DNA of 15,867 nt, from positions 1 through 15,867 of the forward strand of contig JAGCRE010000114.1 in assembly GCA_017964865.1 (NCBI GenBank). The letters are read 5' to 3'. The position numbers were made by a program, and so were the translations under genes. The notes below the pieces were generated by a model. It did no database searches, was not told the DNA's origin, and worked only from the letters and a program-made list of their open reading frames with translations. Positions 1 through 7,987 of the stretch are shown here, piece after piece. The DNA is from Alphaproteobacteria bacterium (lineage in GTDB: Bacteria; Pseudomonadota; Alphaproteobacteria; Rs-D84). The number at the start of each line of letters is the position of its first letter. Position 1 is the first letter of the stretch.

Positions 1-828
1 GCTGATGAAACACACCGGTTGGGCGTTGTTTATTCGTTGGACCAACAAACAATTGACCAAGACGAATATGTTGATGATTTGTTTGTCCTGTGGCAGTTTA
101 AGGGGGTGGGGCGAATCGAAATTGGTTTGACCGATTCTGTTACTGAAAAGTTGGGGTTGGGTTTGCCAGATGTTGGTGGATTGCGTATGAACAACAATCC
201 TATATTTTATAAAGAAATAAAACCGTCTGGTGCGGTTATATCGGATACTATTCTTGATTCGGGTGATGGGGCACCACGTGTAAATGTTGTGTCGGCATCG
301 CGTGATGGTGTGCAATATGGCCTGTCGGTTGCAGGGTTTTCAGACAAATATGATTTTGCTGTCGATGGTGGAATAAAATTGCGTTATCCACATGGCAAGA
401 CAAAAACAGCATATTCTTTTGGTGCATCGTTTATGTCGCACCCCAATCGATTTGACCAATCACAATTTTCACCACGTGCAACCGCCGATTGGCGAACCCA
501 ATTTTCCATGGCGATGAATTTACAGTATAACAGTTTAATGTTTGCGTTAACTGGACGTGCGATTTACGACGAAAATCCAATTGGCATAACTGGGGACGGT
601 ATAATTGTTGGCACCGGGATTAGTTATGATTTATTAAAATATACCGTATCATTATCTTATACGGTTTCTGATACGGGTATTTGGCACAAAGGTATTGATG
701 ATTTCATAAATCATACAGTTGTGTCGTCTTTTCGGTATAAATACAGCGAAATTGTTGACGGTTGGTTTTCAATTGGCTTTACCGATGAAACACCATTTGT
801 TGCAGCCGGAATACGTGCAACGTTTTAA
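1..828 (+). CDS. Porin-like outer-membrane beta-barrel protein, 3' part only
   Basis: The reading frame is open from base 1 and runs off the left edge, so the true start lies outside the window; the TTG at 19 is only an internal codon. The visible 275 residues alternate polar and hydrophobic/aromatic residues in short strands, with Asp/Gly-rich turns. They end in strand-like segments and a terminal Phe (GIRATF), the usual C-terminal signature for recognition of outer-membrane barrels by the BAM machinery. An early segment reading VLWQFKGVGRIEIGLTD resembles the strand and turn of Gram-negative porins, so a diffusion porin of the alphaproteobacterial type is the best guess. A different barrel protein cannot be excluded because the N-terminus and signal peptide are missing. 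The gene ends 13 bases before a strong terminator and converges with the TPR gene. Confidence 0.6.
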   Translation, partial: ADETHRLGVVYSLDQQTIDQDEYVDDLFVLWQFKGVGRIEIGLTDSVTEKLGLGLPDVGGLRMNNNPIFYKEIKPSGAVISDTILDSGDGAPRVNVVSASRDGVQYGLSVAGFSDKYDFAVDGGIKLRYPHGKTKTAYSFGASFMSHPNRFDQSQFSPRATADWRTQFSMAMNLQYNSLMFALTGRAIYDENPIGITGDGIIVGTGISYDLLKYTVSLSYTVSDTGIWHKGIDDFINHTVVSSFRYKYSEIVDGWFSIGFTDETPFVAAGIRATF

Positions 829-841
829 TAATGTTTGATAT

Positions 842-873
842 AAAAAAACACCGGTACATACCGGTGTTTTTTT
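842..873. terminator. Bidirectional intrinsic terminator
   Basis: Perfect inverted repeat AAAAAAACACCGGTA / TACCGGTGTTTTTTT around a nominal 2-base centre (in practice a 4-base loop). It has a GC core and a run of seven T on either strand. It lies between the convergent porin-like gene (+) and TPR gene (-), so it can serve both. The stem is nearly identical to those at 5528-5557 and 15557-15588. Confidence 0.92.
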
Positions 874-887
874 ATTCTTTTGCAACA

Positions 888-1877
888 TTATTGTGTAATG
901 TCGTTTAACAATGAACTTAATCTTTCTACACTGTCGGTGTCGTTCATTGCCGCGGCAATGGTCATAGCAGATTCTAAATCATTGCGTGATGCTTCAATCT
1001 GACCCATTTGTAAATTCAATGCCGCAGATTTTTCAAAGTAAGACATTGCGTTTGCCGACATCGATTCGCGTTCTGCCGCAGTTGGCAATCCTTGAATTTG
1101 TTCAGATATAACACGCACCGCTGCCGAATAGTCATTGATTGCCGATGTGTAATCACCAATCGCTGTATATGCTTCGGCACGTTCTGCATATACGGTTGGA
1201 TTTACAATGCCGTCCGGACGTGCAAGTGAATTGGTATAGTCTGCAATTGCACCCTCCCAATTCTTTAACCACAGGTTTAATTGACCACGTTTTGCATACA
1301 GGTCACGTAATTGTAAAACATCTGCATCGTTTGTTGCACGAACAGCCAACGCGTTGTTGATGTCGTTTAATGCAGCTTCGTAATCATCAAGTCTGGTGTT
1401 AAGAAGTGAACGATCATAAAACGCGACAGAACTGTTTGGATTCATTTCAATCGCAGTATTAAAGTCGTTTAATGCACCACCGTAATTGCCCGATTGCATA
1501 TAGGCTTCGCCACGTAAAACATACATATCTGCGGTCGGGCTATCCGAATCGATTGCCGTTGTTAAATCAACAATTGCATCATCAATTTCGCCAGCCAACA
1601 ATTTTGTCTTGCCCGATTCGTAATAATCATTTGCAGATTGCAATGCTTCTTCGGTGATAACCGCACCATCATTTGCAGGTGTGCGATGATTTAATACACC
1701 ATGACTGCGACCCAAAATATAAAATGTTGCCGCAATAAAGAACAAAATTATAAACCAATAAACATAAATCGATAACGACCATGGATTATATGTTTTTTTG
1801 CTTTGTGTCGCGTGCAAACCAACAGAATCCGGGGCCTTTGACGGTTTTGAATTTTTGATGGTAATATGTTTTTTCAT
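888..1877 (-). CDS. Membrane-anchored tetratricopeptide-repeat protein
   Basis: This 329-residue protein has a basic N-terminus of about 33 residues, one hydrophobic segment (about 35-56, YVYWFIILFFIAATFYILG) and then TPR helices to the end. The clearest repeats are near residues 81-113, 116-148 and 150-182 (for example YVLRGEAYMQSGNYGGALNDF and the following AIEMNPNSSVAFYDR). More degenerate repeats lie near 187-225 and 228-258. The topology fits a single-pass inner-membrane protein with a large TPR domain, probably periplasmic; this is inferred. TPR domains bind partner proteins, and nothing here identifies the partner. The start is supported by a GGAAGGGAG ribosome-binding site about 7 bases upstream. 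It lies 29 bases after the pseudouridine synthase gene and is probably the last gene of the rsmE operon. Confidence 0.85.
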   Translation of the reverse strand: MKKHITIKNSKPSKAPDSVGLHATQSKKTYNPWSLSIYVYWFIILFFIAATFYILGRSHGVLNHRTPANDGAVITEEALQSANDYYESGKTKLLAGEIDDAIVDLTTAIDSDSPTADMYVLRGEAYMQSGNYGGALNDFNTAIEMNPNSSVAFYDRSLLNTRLDDYEAALNDINNALAVRATNDADVLQLRDLYAKRGQLNLWLKNWEGAIADYTNSLARPDGIVNPTVYAERAEAYTAIGDYTSAINDYSAAVRVISEQIQGLPTAAERESMSANAMSYFEKSAALNLQMGQIEASRNDLESAMTIAAAMNDTDSVERLSSLLNDITQ

Positions 1878-1906
1878 ATTAAATCTCCCTTCCTGATAAT
1901 TGAATC

Positions 1907-2602
1907 TTAGAAAGATTTTGCAATCACGTCAATTGTTTTCTGTTTTATTTTTTTAATTTTTCCAGATTCTAAATTTTCCAGTTTAATTGAACCAAAAGAT
2001 ATGCGGTGTAATTTCTTGACCGGGGCACCGATTGCAGCCAACACAATACGGATTTCATTCTTTTTACCTTCGACAACGGTAACGCGTAAATTTTTATTGT
2101 CGATGACATCGATTTGCATTGGTGCATATTTTACACCACGAACAATTATTCCACGACGGGCCATATCCAATTTTGATAAATCGCCATATACGGTTGCAAT
2201 ATATGTGCGTGGAATTTTTGATGATGGCAATGTCATCTTGCGTGCTAATTCACCATCGTTGGTCAGCAATAATAGACCAGTGGTTTTATAATCAAGTCGC
2301 CCAATGTATTTAAGGTGTTTATATTCATCGGGTATATAGTCATAAATTGTTTTTCGGCCCGACGGGTCGGAACGTGTAGTCATTGTGTTGATTGGTTTAT
2401 GAAATGCATAAAGTTCTGTTGTTGTTTTCTTTGTTATCTTGTTTCCGTTCACCAACACAGTGTCGTTATCATCAACAAACACAACCGGGGTGTTTATAAT
2501 TTCGCCATTAACAGAAACGTGGCCCGATGCGATTAATTCTTCGGCACCGCGTCGCGATGCGATTCCAGATTCGGCAATAAATTTTGCGATACGTGTTTTC
2601 AT
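1907..2602 (-). CDS. rluB: 23S/16S rRNA pseudouridine synthase, RsuA/RluB family
   Basis: The enzyme isomerises a uridine in rRNA to pseudouridine. An S4 RNA-binding domain fills residues 1 to about 60 (RIAKFIAESGIASRRGAEEL is the typical start). The catalytic domain carries a KPINTMTTRSDPSGRKT segment and the family signature GRLDYKTTGLLLLTNDG at 101-117, with the catalytic aspartate at D104. The 231-residue length fits the RsuA/RluB/RluE/RluF branch. The S4 domain and the resemblance to RluB (23S position 2605 in E. coli) make RluB the likeliest identity, but the target site cannot be read from sequence, so the symbol is provisional. The start codon overlaps the rsmE stop as ATGA (2599-2602), which implies translational coupling. 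Confidence 0.88.
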   Translation of the reverse strand: MKTRIAKFIAESGIASRRGAEELIASGHVSVNGEIINTPVVFVDDNDTVLVNGNKITKKTTTELYAFHKPINTMTTRSDPSGRKTIYDYIPDEYKHLKYIGRLDYKTTGLLLLTNDGELARKMTLPSSKIPRTYIATVYGDLSKLDMARRGIIVRGVKYAPMQIDVIDNKNLRVTVVEGKKNEIRIVLAAIGAPVKKLHRISFGSIKLENLESGKIKKIKQKTIDVIAKSF

Positions 2603-3252
2603 TTTGTTATGTGTGCAATCGCAATTGCTGCCGCCAATTCGGCACGCAAAACGGTCGCCCCCAGTGATATACCAATCGCCCCCGCATTATCCAATGCATC
2701 AAATTCAAGATTGGAAAAGCCACCCTCCGGTCCAACAAGAATCGAATCTATTTTTGTGGTTGCTGGACATTTTTTGCCATGTGCGGCACGTTCGTCGGCA
2801 AATGCAATTTTGGATAAATCAATTTCTGCAAATTTAATCGGTGTGGATATTTCTGGAACACTGTTGCGGTTTGATTGCTCGGCTGCCTCAATCGCGATTT
2901 TTTTCATACGTTCCCAATTTATGTGTGGGGTGTTTGTGTGTTCGGTAATAACCGGGACAAGTTTTTTTACCCCCATTTGGGTCGCCATATTTATCAAATC
3001 GTCGGTGCGTTTAATCGGTGCAAAATAAAGTGTAATATTGTTTGCCGGATCAATCCGTCCGGTGTCATTGCCAACAACAATATTTTTCCCGGTTGCGTCT
3101 GTTGTGGCGTTAAATTCATGCCCGCCACCAAACACGATTGCAGATGTGGTTCGCATAACGTGTTTTAAATAGTGTTCCATATCACGTGACAGCGGTATTA
3201 TCATACCAGATGATATGTCGTTGCCAATAAAAATTCTTGGTATATTTTTCAT
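2599..3252 (-). CDS. rsmE: 16S rRNA m3U1498 methyltransferase RsmE
   Basis: The enzyme uses SAM to methylate N3 of U1498 in helix 44 of 16S rRNA. The start is placed at 3252 (MKNIPRIFIG, 217 residues) because family members begin this way and the longer frame to 3318 would run through the promoter region and into the divergent gene. Visible family motifs are EAAEQSNR (122-129), the SAM-site loop GPEGGFS (174-180) and SLGATVLRAELA (196-207) of the SPOUT trefoil knot. The last usually ends in ETA, so the Thr-to-Leu change is a small departure. No good Shine-Dalgarno sequence precedes the start. It is the first gene of the operon rsmE-rluB-TPR, expressed from the promoter at 3299-3326. Confidence 0.93.
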   Translation of the reverse strand: MKNIPRIFIGNDISSGMIIPLSRDMEHYLKHVMRTTSAIVFGGGHEFNATTDATGKNIVVGNDTGRIDPANNITLYFAPIKRTDDLINMATQMGVKKLVPVITEHTNTPHINWERMKKIAIEAAEQSNRNSVPEISTPIKFAEIDLSKIAFADERAAHGKKCPATTKIDSILVGPEGGFSNLEFDALDNAGAIGISLGATVLRAELAAAIAIAHITK

Positions 3253-3271
3253 ATTTTTGTCGTAATTATGA

Positions 3272-3300
3272 TTTATTAAATTCTTTTTTTCTGGTATAAT
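3272..3300 (+). promoter_or_regulatory. Predicted promoter of the virD4-like gene
   Basis: A perfect extended -10 box TGGTATAAT lies at 3292-3300; the only candidate -35 is a weak TTTATT (3272-3277, 17-base spacer). The expected transcription start, about 3307, is 0-3 bases from the ATG at 3310, so the mRNA would be leaderless or nearly so. The -10 hexamer overlaps the rsmE -10 on the other strand by two bases (3299-3300). Confidence 0.55.
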
Positions 3301-3326
3301 CATAACACAATGGCACAACAGTTCAA
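3299..3326 (-). promoter_or_regulatory. Predicted promoter of rsmE operon
   Basis: On the minus strand there is an extended -10 box TGTTATGAT (3299-3307) preceded, with a 16-base spacer, by TTGAAC (3321-3326). Transcription should start near 3291 and leave a leader of about 40 bases before the rsmE ATG at 3252. The -35 box lies inside the first codons of the divergent virD4-like gene. Confidence 0.55.
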
Positions 3327-5529
3327 GATTTTATCCGCAGGGGGCAAGGGCAAAGGCCTTAACATATTTAACTCTGCATCATACAAGGAACATGAACGTG
3401 TTCCTATGGCCCGGCTTTTCTGGGAATTGCGGTGGGTTATATCGATTTGGGTTATTTGTGCATTGGCATTTGGGTTGTCGTTCATACTGGAACACGTTTG
3501 GCGTTATGGCTGGTCCCCGGCAAGTGCGACATGGACCAAGGTTTATTTACACAATGCCATTATGACGGGCGGAATGTCGGTAATTGCAGAGATACCATCA
3601 TGGATTGTGCGGGCATTTATGTACACCGATATGGCATGTATGGCACCGCTGTTTCCAATAATTGCATATTACCTGATGGCGGACAGTGAACTGGTCAAAG
3701 AATTTAACCCAAATGATAAAGACCGTTTGGATGAAAAGTCTTCACGCAAGGCAAATGCTGCGGACATCAAGGCAATGGGATTGTTTGATGGGTTTATGAT
3801 GGTGCTGGGGTATTTTGATAAAAAGCCATTAATGATGAAGGAATGTTTGTCTGCATTGTGTTTGGCACCTCCGGGAACCGGTAAAACCGCGGGTGTTGTT
3901 AAGCCGACAATTTTGGAATGTGATAATGTTTCAATGATTATTAACGACCCGAAACCCGAATTAAAACAAGAAACATCTGGATATCGTGCGACGGTTGGTC
4001 CGGTGTTTATTATGAATTGGGCGGGCCAGGATGACCCGGCACGTGGTATTTATTACCCATCATGGAATCCGTTGTCGCCCGAACATGTCCCGTTCAGTCC
4101 TGAACAACGTGATTTGTATATTGATTCAATTTGCAAAACATTGGTCAAAGATACGGTTGAAGATCCACACTGGGGTAATACCGGTCGTGCTGGCTTGGCG
4201 GGTTTGGTGCATTATATCGTGTCAAAAATTGAACGTGCCAAGGCAGATGATTATTTTTATGCACGTATAAAATCGGGCGAATTTAATAATGATGACGCGG
4301 CTGTGTTGGCGGACTATTATCTGTCAATGGTTGATGACCCAAATGCATATGCAGCGGTGGCAACGTTGCAACGTGGGGAATTAAACGAATCAAACTATGT
4401 CCATGTTGGAACATGGGAACATATACCGGATGCATGGCGTGGCAAAGAAGCGTCGTTGTCTATGATTTTGGACTGGTTAAACGCATCCCAGATTGCAATT
4501 GCCAATGATATGGAAGAACGTCGTCGTGCGGGCGATCAAATGGTTATGATGGCGGACCCAATGAAAGATTTGTTCCTGAACGCTGTGGACGAGGCGCGTC
4601 GTTACGCATATTCGCATCGCGCGGTTTTGGAATTGACCCAGTTGGCGAACACACCCGAAAAAGAACGTGGTTCTATTATTTCCACAATGTTAGAAGGGTT
4701 GGCGATTTTCCGTAATGCCGCGGTGCGTAATCGCACCAGTCATTCCGACTTTCATTTTTCAGATTTGCGTGGCATGGTTGATCCCCGCGATGGCAAGGTC
4801 AAGCCAGTGTCGGTCTATCTGTCAATCAATATGGTTGATGCCGAAGCGTTAAATCCAATTACCGCCATATTTATTGAATTGATGTCCAGTTATCTGTTGG
4901 CAAACCCACCAGAAAGCACACGCGACGGTAAAAAAATGGGGCCGTATCCAGTGTTGTTCGTGTTGGACGAAATGCCCAAGATGCAGAAATTACAGGCGGT
5001 AATCCAGGGACCCGACCTGGGGCGTGGTCAAAAGATTTCATACCTGATTATCGGCCAGGATATTCACCAGATTCAGGAAAAATACGGTGCAGATGCAGCA
5101 GCGACAATTATATCAACGACTGCGGCAAAAATTGTTATGCGTCAAAATGATATTACAACTGCACGTCAGTTCTCGGAAATGATGGGCCAGAAAATAAAGT
5201 TAGAAAAAGTTAAGGGTGCCGATGGCAAAGATAAAGACGAAAAGAAAGAATCGCCATTATATACCGAAATGGATATTATGAAATTAGAAGAGGGCAAGCA
5301 GTTAGTAATTTTCCAGGGCTATTACAATCGTCCGATTGAGGCAACCCAAGAACGCGAATTCTTGAACAAAACACCAATACAAAAGAAATTGCATGAAAAG
5401 GTTTTGTTGGGTGAAGCATCACCGTTGCCGGAATTTTTAATACCGTCGCATCATGCAATTATGGGTTATTCGGGTCGGCCCCGCGTATATAACCCCGCAA
5501 CTGGTGAATTAAAAGAATTTGTAGAATAA
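3310..5529 (+). CDS. virD4: Type IV secretion coupling ATPase, VirD4/TraG family
   Basis: Coupling proteins are inner-membrane hexameric ATPases that recruit DNA or protein substrates to a type IV secretion channel. Hydrophobic segments at about 42-60 and 105-124 (possibly also 84-103) precede the ATPase domain. The P-loop LAPPGTGKT (Walker A, K192/T193) is followed by INDPKPELKQETSGYR, typical of VirD4/TraG. The region between (about 255-470) would contain the all-alpha domain. Walker B is VLFVLDEMP (D553, E554), and LIIGQDIHQIQEKYG (about 579-593) carries the conserved Gln of motif 3. The length of 739 is a little longer than the approximately 650-residue Agrobacterium VirD4. No Shine-Dalgarno sequence is visible before the ATG. 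No relaxase or VirB gene adjoins it, so its apparatus must be encoded elsewhere or be lost. The family is certain; symbol virD4 rather than traG is a choice. Confidence 0.9.
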   Translation: MAQQFKILSAGGKGKGLNIFNSASYKEHERVPMARLFWELRWVISIWVICALAFGLSFILEHVWRYGWSPASATWTKVYLHNAIMTGGMSVIAEIPSWIVRAFMYTDMACMAPLFPIIAYYLMADSELVKEFNPNDKDRLDEKSSRKANAADIKAMGLFDGFMMVLGYFDKKPLMMKECLSALCLAPPGTGKTAGVVKPTILECDNVSMIINDPKPELKQETSGYRATVGPVFIMNWAGQDDPARGIYYPSWNPLSPEHVPFSPEQRDLYIDSICKTLVKDTVEDPHWGNTGRAGLAGLVHYIVSKIERAKADDYFYARIKSGEFNNDDAAVLADYYLSMVDDPNAYAAVATLQRGELNESNYVHVGTWEHIPDAWRGKEASLSMILDWLNASQIAIANDMEERRRAGDQMVMMADPMKDLFLNAVDEARRYAYSHRAVLELTQLANTPEKERGSIISTMLEGLAIFRNAAVRNRTSHSDFHFSDLRGMVDPRDGKVKPVSVYLSINMVDAEALNPITAIFIELMSSYLLANPPESTRDGKKMGPYPVLFVLDEMPKMQKLQAVIQGPDLGRGQKISYLIIGQDIHQIQEKYGADAAATIISTTAAKIVMRQNDITTARQFSEMMGQKIKLEKVKGADGKDKDEKKESPLYTEMDIMKLEEGKQLVIFQGYYNRPIEATQEREFLNKTPIQKKLHEKVLLGEASPLPEFLIPSHHAIMGYSGRPRVYNPATGELKEFVE

Positions 5530-5557
5530 AAAACACCGGCATTTGCCGGCGTTTTTT
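5528..5557. terminator. Bidirectional terminator between virD4-like gene and infB
   Basis: The inverted repeat AAAAAACACCGGCA / TGCCGGCGTTTTTT begins inside the virD4 stop codon. On the plus strand one pair is an A-C mismatch; on the minus strand the same position becomes a G-U wobble, so the hairpin is stronger for infB. A run of six T follows on each strand. Confidence 0.88.
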
Positions 5558-5578
5558 ACTGGTTATTAGTGTTGTTTG

Positions 5579-7957
5579 TTATAACTGAGTTTTTACTTCT
5601 TGGACTTCGTAACACTCAACACGATCGCCTTCTTTCAGGTCGTTGTATTTTTCAAAACTCATACCAAATTCAACACCACCTGATACTTCTTTGACCTCGT
5701 TCTTTTCACGACGTAATTGTCCAATTTTGCCATCGTAAATAACAACGTTATCACGCAGCAGGCGAACAAAAGCATCTTTCTTTATCGTGCCTTCGGACAT
5801 ACGGCATCCCCCAACACGAATACCTTTGCCCACTGTGAACAGTGCGATAACATCGGCATAACCGATAAAGTGTTCGCGTTTTTCTGGGGCCAATTTTCCA
5901 GATAAGATATCTTTGATTTCGTCGGTAATACGATAAACAACACTGTGATAACGAATATCAACACCGTTGTTACGTGCCATATCACGAACCGCAGCATCGG
6001 CACGAACATTAAACGCAATTATAACGGCATTTGATGCGGTGGCTAATCTTATATCGCCTTCGGTAATTTGACCAACCCCAGACGATAACACTTCGACACC
6101 GGCCTTATCAGTGTTGATTTCTTTTAACATATCGACAATTGCTTCAACACTGCCCTGGACGTCTGCACGCAAGATAATTGGCAACATAAGTTTTTTATCG
6201 TTGTCGCGTTTTGCAAACAATTCTTGCAACGATGTGCGTTTAACAGCGTTTGCCTTGTCACGTGCCTGTTGTGTGCGGTATGCGGCAACTTCCCTGGTTT
6301 GGGCTTCGGTTTCCATAACGTGCAATTCGTCGCCTGCTAATGGCACTGCGTCCAATCCCAAAACAATAATCGGTTGACCCGGACGTGCAGATTTAACACG
6401 TTCACCCGATGAATTAATAAGACCGCGAACACGTCCAAATGTTTCGCCAACAACAAACACATCACCAATTTTTAATGTTCCCTGGCGAACCAAAACGGTT
6501 GCAACGGCACCTAAGCCACGTTCCATTTTTGCCTCAACTACGTGGGCAACAGCCGGCATTTCGGGATCGGCTTTTAAATCCATAATGCTTGCTTGTAATA
6601 AAATCGCTTCTTCCAATTTATCAAGGCCGATTTTGTTTTTCGCAGATACTTCGACACATTGAATATCGCCACCCATTTCTTCGACCTGGACCTCTTGTTG
6701 TAACAAATCGGTCTTGACACGTTGTGGGTTGGCTTCGGGTAAATCGATTTTGTTTATCGCAACGATAAATGGCACGTTTGCAGCACGAATATGATTTATC
6801 GCCTCTATCGTCTGTGGCATAATTGAATCATTTGCAGCCACAACCAGAATAACAATGTCGGCCATTTGAGCACCACGTGCACGCATTGCGGTAAATGTTT
6901 CGTGACCCGGTGTGTCCAAGAACGTTATCATTGCACCAGATTTTGTTTTAACCTCGTACGCGGAAACATGCTGGGTAATACCACCCGCTTCACCGGCGGC
7001 AACATTTGCATTACGAAATGCGTCCAGCAACGATGTTTTACCATGGTCAACGTGGCCTACAACCGTAACAACCGGTGGACGTGATTGTAATTTTGCCGGG
7101 TCTGGTTGACGTTCCAGTTGTTCGGCATACGGTTTAACAACAACGCGTTTAACCGTTGCACCAAATTCGCCCGCAATTAATTCAGCAGTATCGGCATCAA
7201 TCGATTGATTGACCGATGCCATCATACCCATTTCCATCAACTTTTTAATAACATTGCCAACTTTTTCAGCCATTGCCGCAGCCAGGTCTTTGACGGTAAT
7301 TGTGTCGCCAATTGTAACCTCGTGTGCTACTTTTTGGGGGGCATTAAATATGGCACGTGCCTTTTCACGAAAACGTTTTAATGACGCTTCGGACCGACGG
7401 CGATTTGCACCGCGAATACCGATTTCATCATCATCGTCATCGCCACCAATGACAATATCATGGATAGATATTTTGCCAGCTTTTTTAAAGTCTTTTTTGA
7501 AATTAGTTTTCTGTGGACGATCTTCGTCTGTTTCACGTGTGTTGTGATTGCGTGAACCGTTTGGATTCTGGGACGATCTTTTATAGTTTTGAACAACCGG
7601 TTTTTCTTCGGCTTCTTGGACATCTGGGGTGGTAATTTCACGTGCAGCCAGTTGCGATTTAACCTGTTCATATTCATCGGCTTCGCGGGCAATTTCGGCC
7701 TCTCTTGCGGCACGTGCTGCTTCTTCGGCAGCTTCCCTGGCCTTGCGTTCTTCTTCGCGGGCACGTGCAGCCTCTAATACCGCACGCAATTTTTCATCAG
7801 CGGCATTATGAGTCTGCTGTGGTGTTGTCGGTTCTTCGCGTAATTCTTTGCTGCCTGGGGCGACAATGCGTCGACGACGTTCAACAAAAACGGAATCACC
7901 CTTTTTGCTGTGCACCGCATCCAAAGTTACAGATTTTCCAAGTGTTAATGTTGCCAT
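5579..7957 (-). CDS. infB: Translation initiation factor IF-2
   Basis: IF-2 is the GTPase that brings initiator fMet-tRNA to the 30S subunit and promotes subunit joining. The N-terminus is low-complexity and charged, with an Ala/Glu/Arg coiled stretch at about 53-95, then a [14 protein letters not shown] segment and an IF2_N domain near 215-265. The G domain shows G1 GHVDHGKT (301-308), G2 around GGITQH (325-330), G3 DTPGH (348-352), G4 NKID (402-405) and G5 SAK (438-440), followed by the beta-barrel and C-terminal fMet-tRNA domains. At 792 residues it is at the short end for Alphaproteobacteria because the N-terminal region is short. The start has an excellent site, CCGGAGG, about 6 bases upstream. 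It follows nusA by 30 bases with no ylxR between, and rbfA/truB do not follow. Confidence 0.97.
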   Translation of the reverse strand: MATLTLGKSVTLDAVHSKKGDSVFVERRRRIVAPGSKELREEPTTPQQTHNAADEKLRAVLEAARAREEERKAREAAEEAARAAREAEIAREADEYEQVKSQLAAREITTPDVQEAEEKPVVQNYKRSSQNPNGSRNHNTRETDEDRPQKTNFKKDFKKAGKISIHDIVIGGDDDDDEIGIRGANRRRSEASLKRFREKARAIFNAPQKVAHEVTIGDTITVKDLAAAMAEKVGNVIKKLMEMGMMASVNQSIDADTAELIAGEFGATVKRVVVKPYAEQLERQPDPAKLQSRPPVVTVVGHVDHGKTSLLDAFRNANVAAGEAGGITQHVSAYEVKTKSGAMITFLDTPGHETFTAMRARGAQMADIVILVVAANDSIMPQTIEAINHIRAANVPFIVAINKIDLPEANPQRVKTDLLQQEVQVEEMGGDIQCVEVSAKNKIGLDKLEEAILLQASIMDLKADPEMPAVAHVVEAKMERGLGAVATVLVRQGTLKIGDVFVVGETFGRVRGLINSSGERVKSARPGQPIIVLGLDAVPLAGDELHVMETEAQTREVAAYRTQQARDKANAVKRTSLQELFAKRDNDKKLMLPIILRADVQGSVEAIVDMLKEINTDKAGVEVLSSGVGQITEGDIRLATASNAVIIAFNVRADAAVRDMARNNGVDIRYHSVVYRITDEIKDILSGKLAPEKREHFIGYADVIALFTVGKGIRVGGCRMSEGTIKKDAFVRLLRDNVVIYDGKIGQLRREKNEVKEVSGGVEFGMSFEKYNDLKEGDRVECYEVQEVKTQL

Positions 7958-7987
7958 TAAAAACCTCCGGTTTTAATTTCCAGTGTT

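Noticed and set aside
19..828. A gene starting with TTG at 19.
   Set aside because: The frame is open to base 1 with no stop, and no Shine-Dalgarno site precedes the TTG; the gene simply enters from the left.
2439..2837. Open frame on + across the rluB start and rsmE 3' end.
   Set aside because: It is a shadow of two recognised genes on the opposite strand, with no plausible promoter or protein family.
3253..3318. Extending RsmE to a longer N-terminus at 3318 or 3303.
   Set aside because: The extra residues do not match the family, and the -10 and -35 boxes of the rsmE promoter lie in this stretch.
7209..7547. Open frame on + opposite infB.
   Set aside because: Ser/Ile-rich shadow of the IF-2 N-terminal region with no ribosome-binding site or family match.
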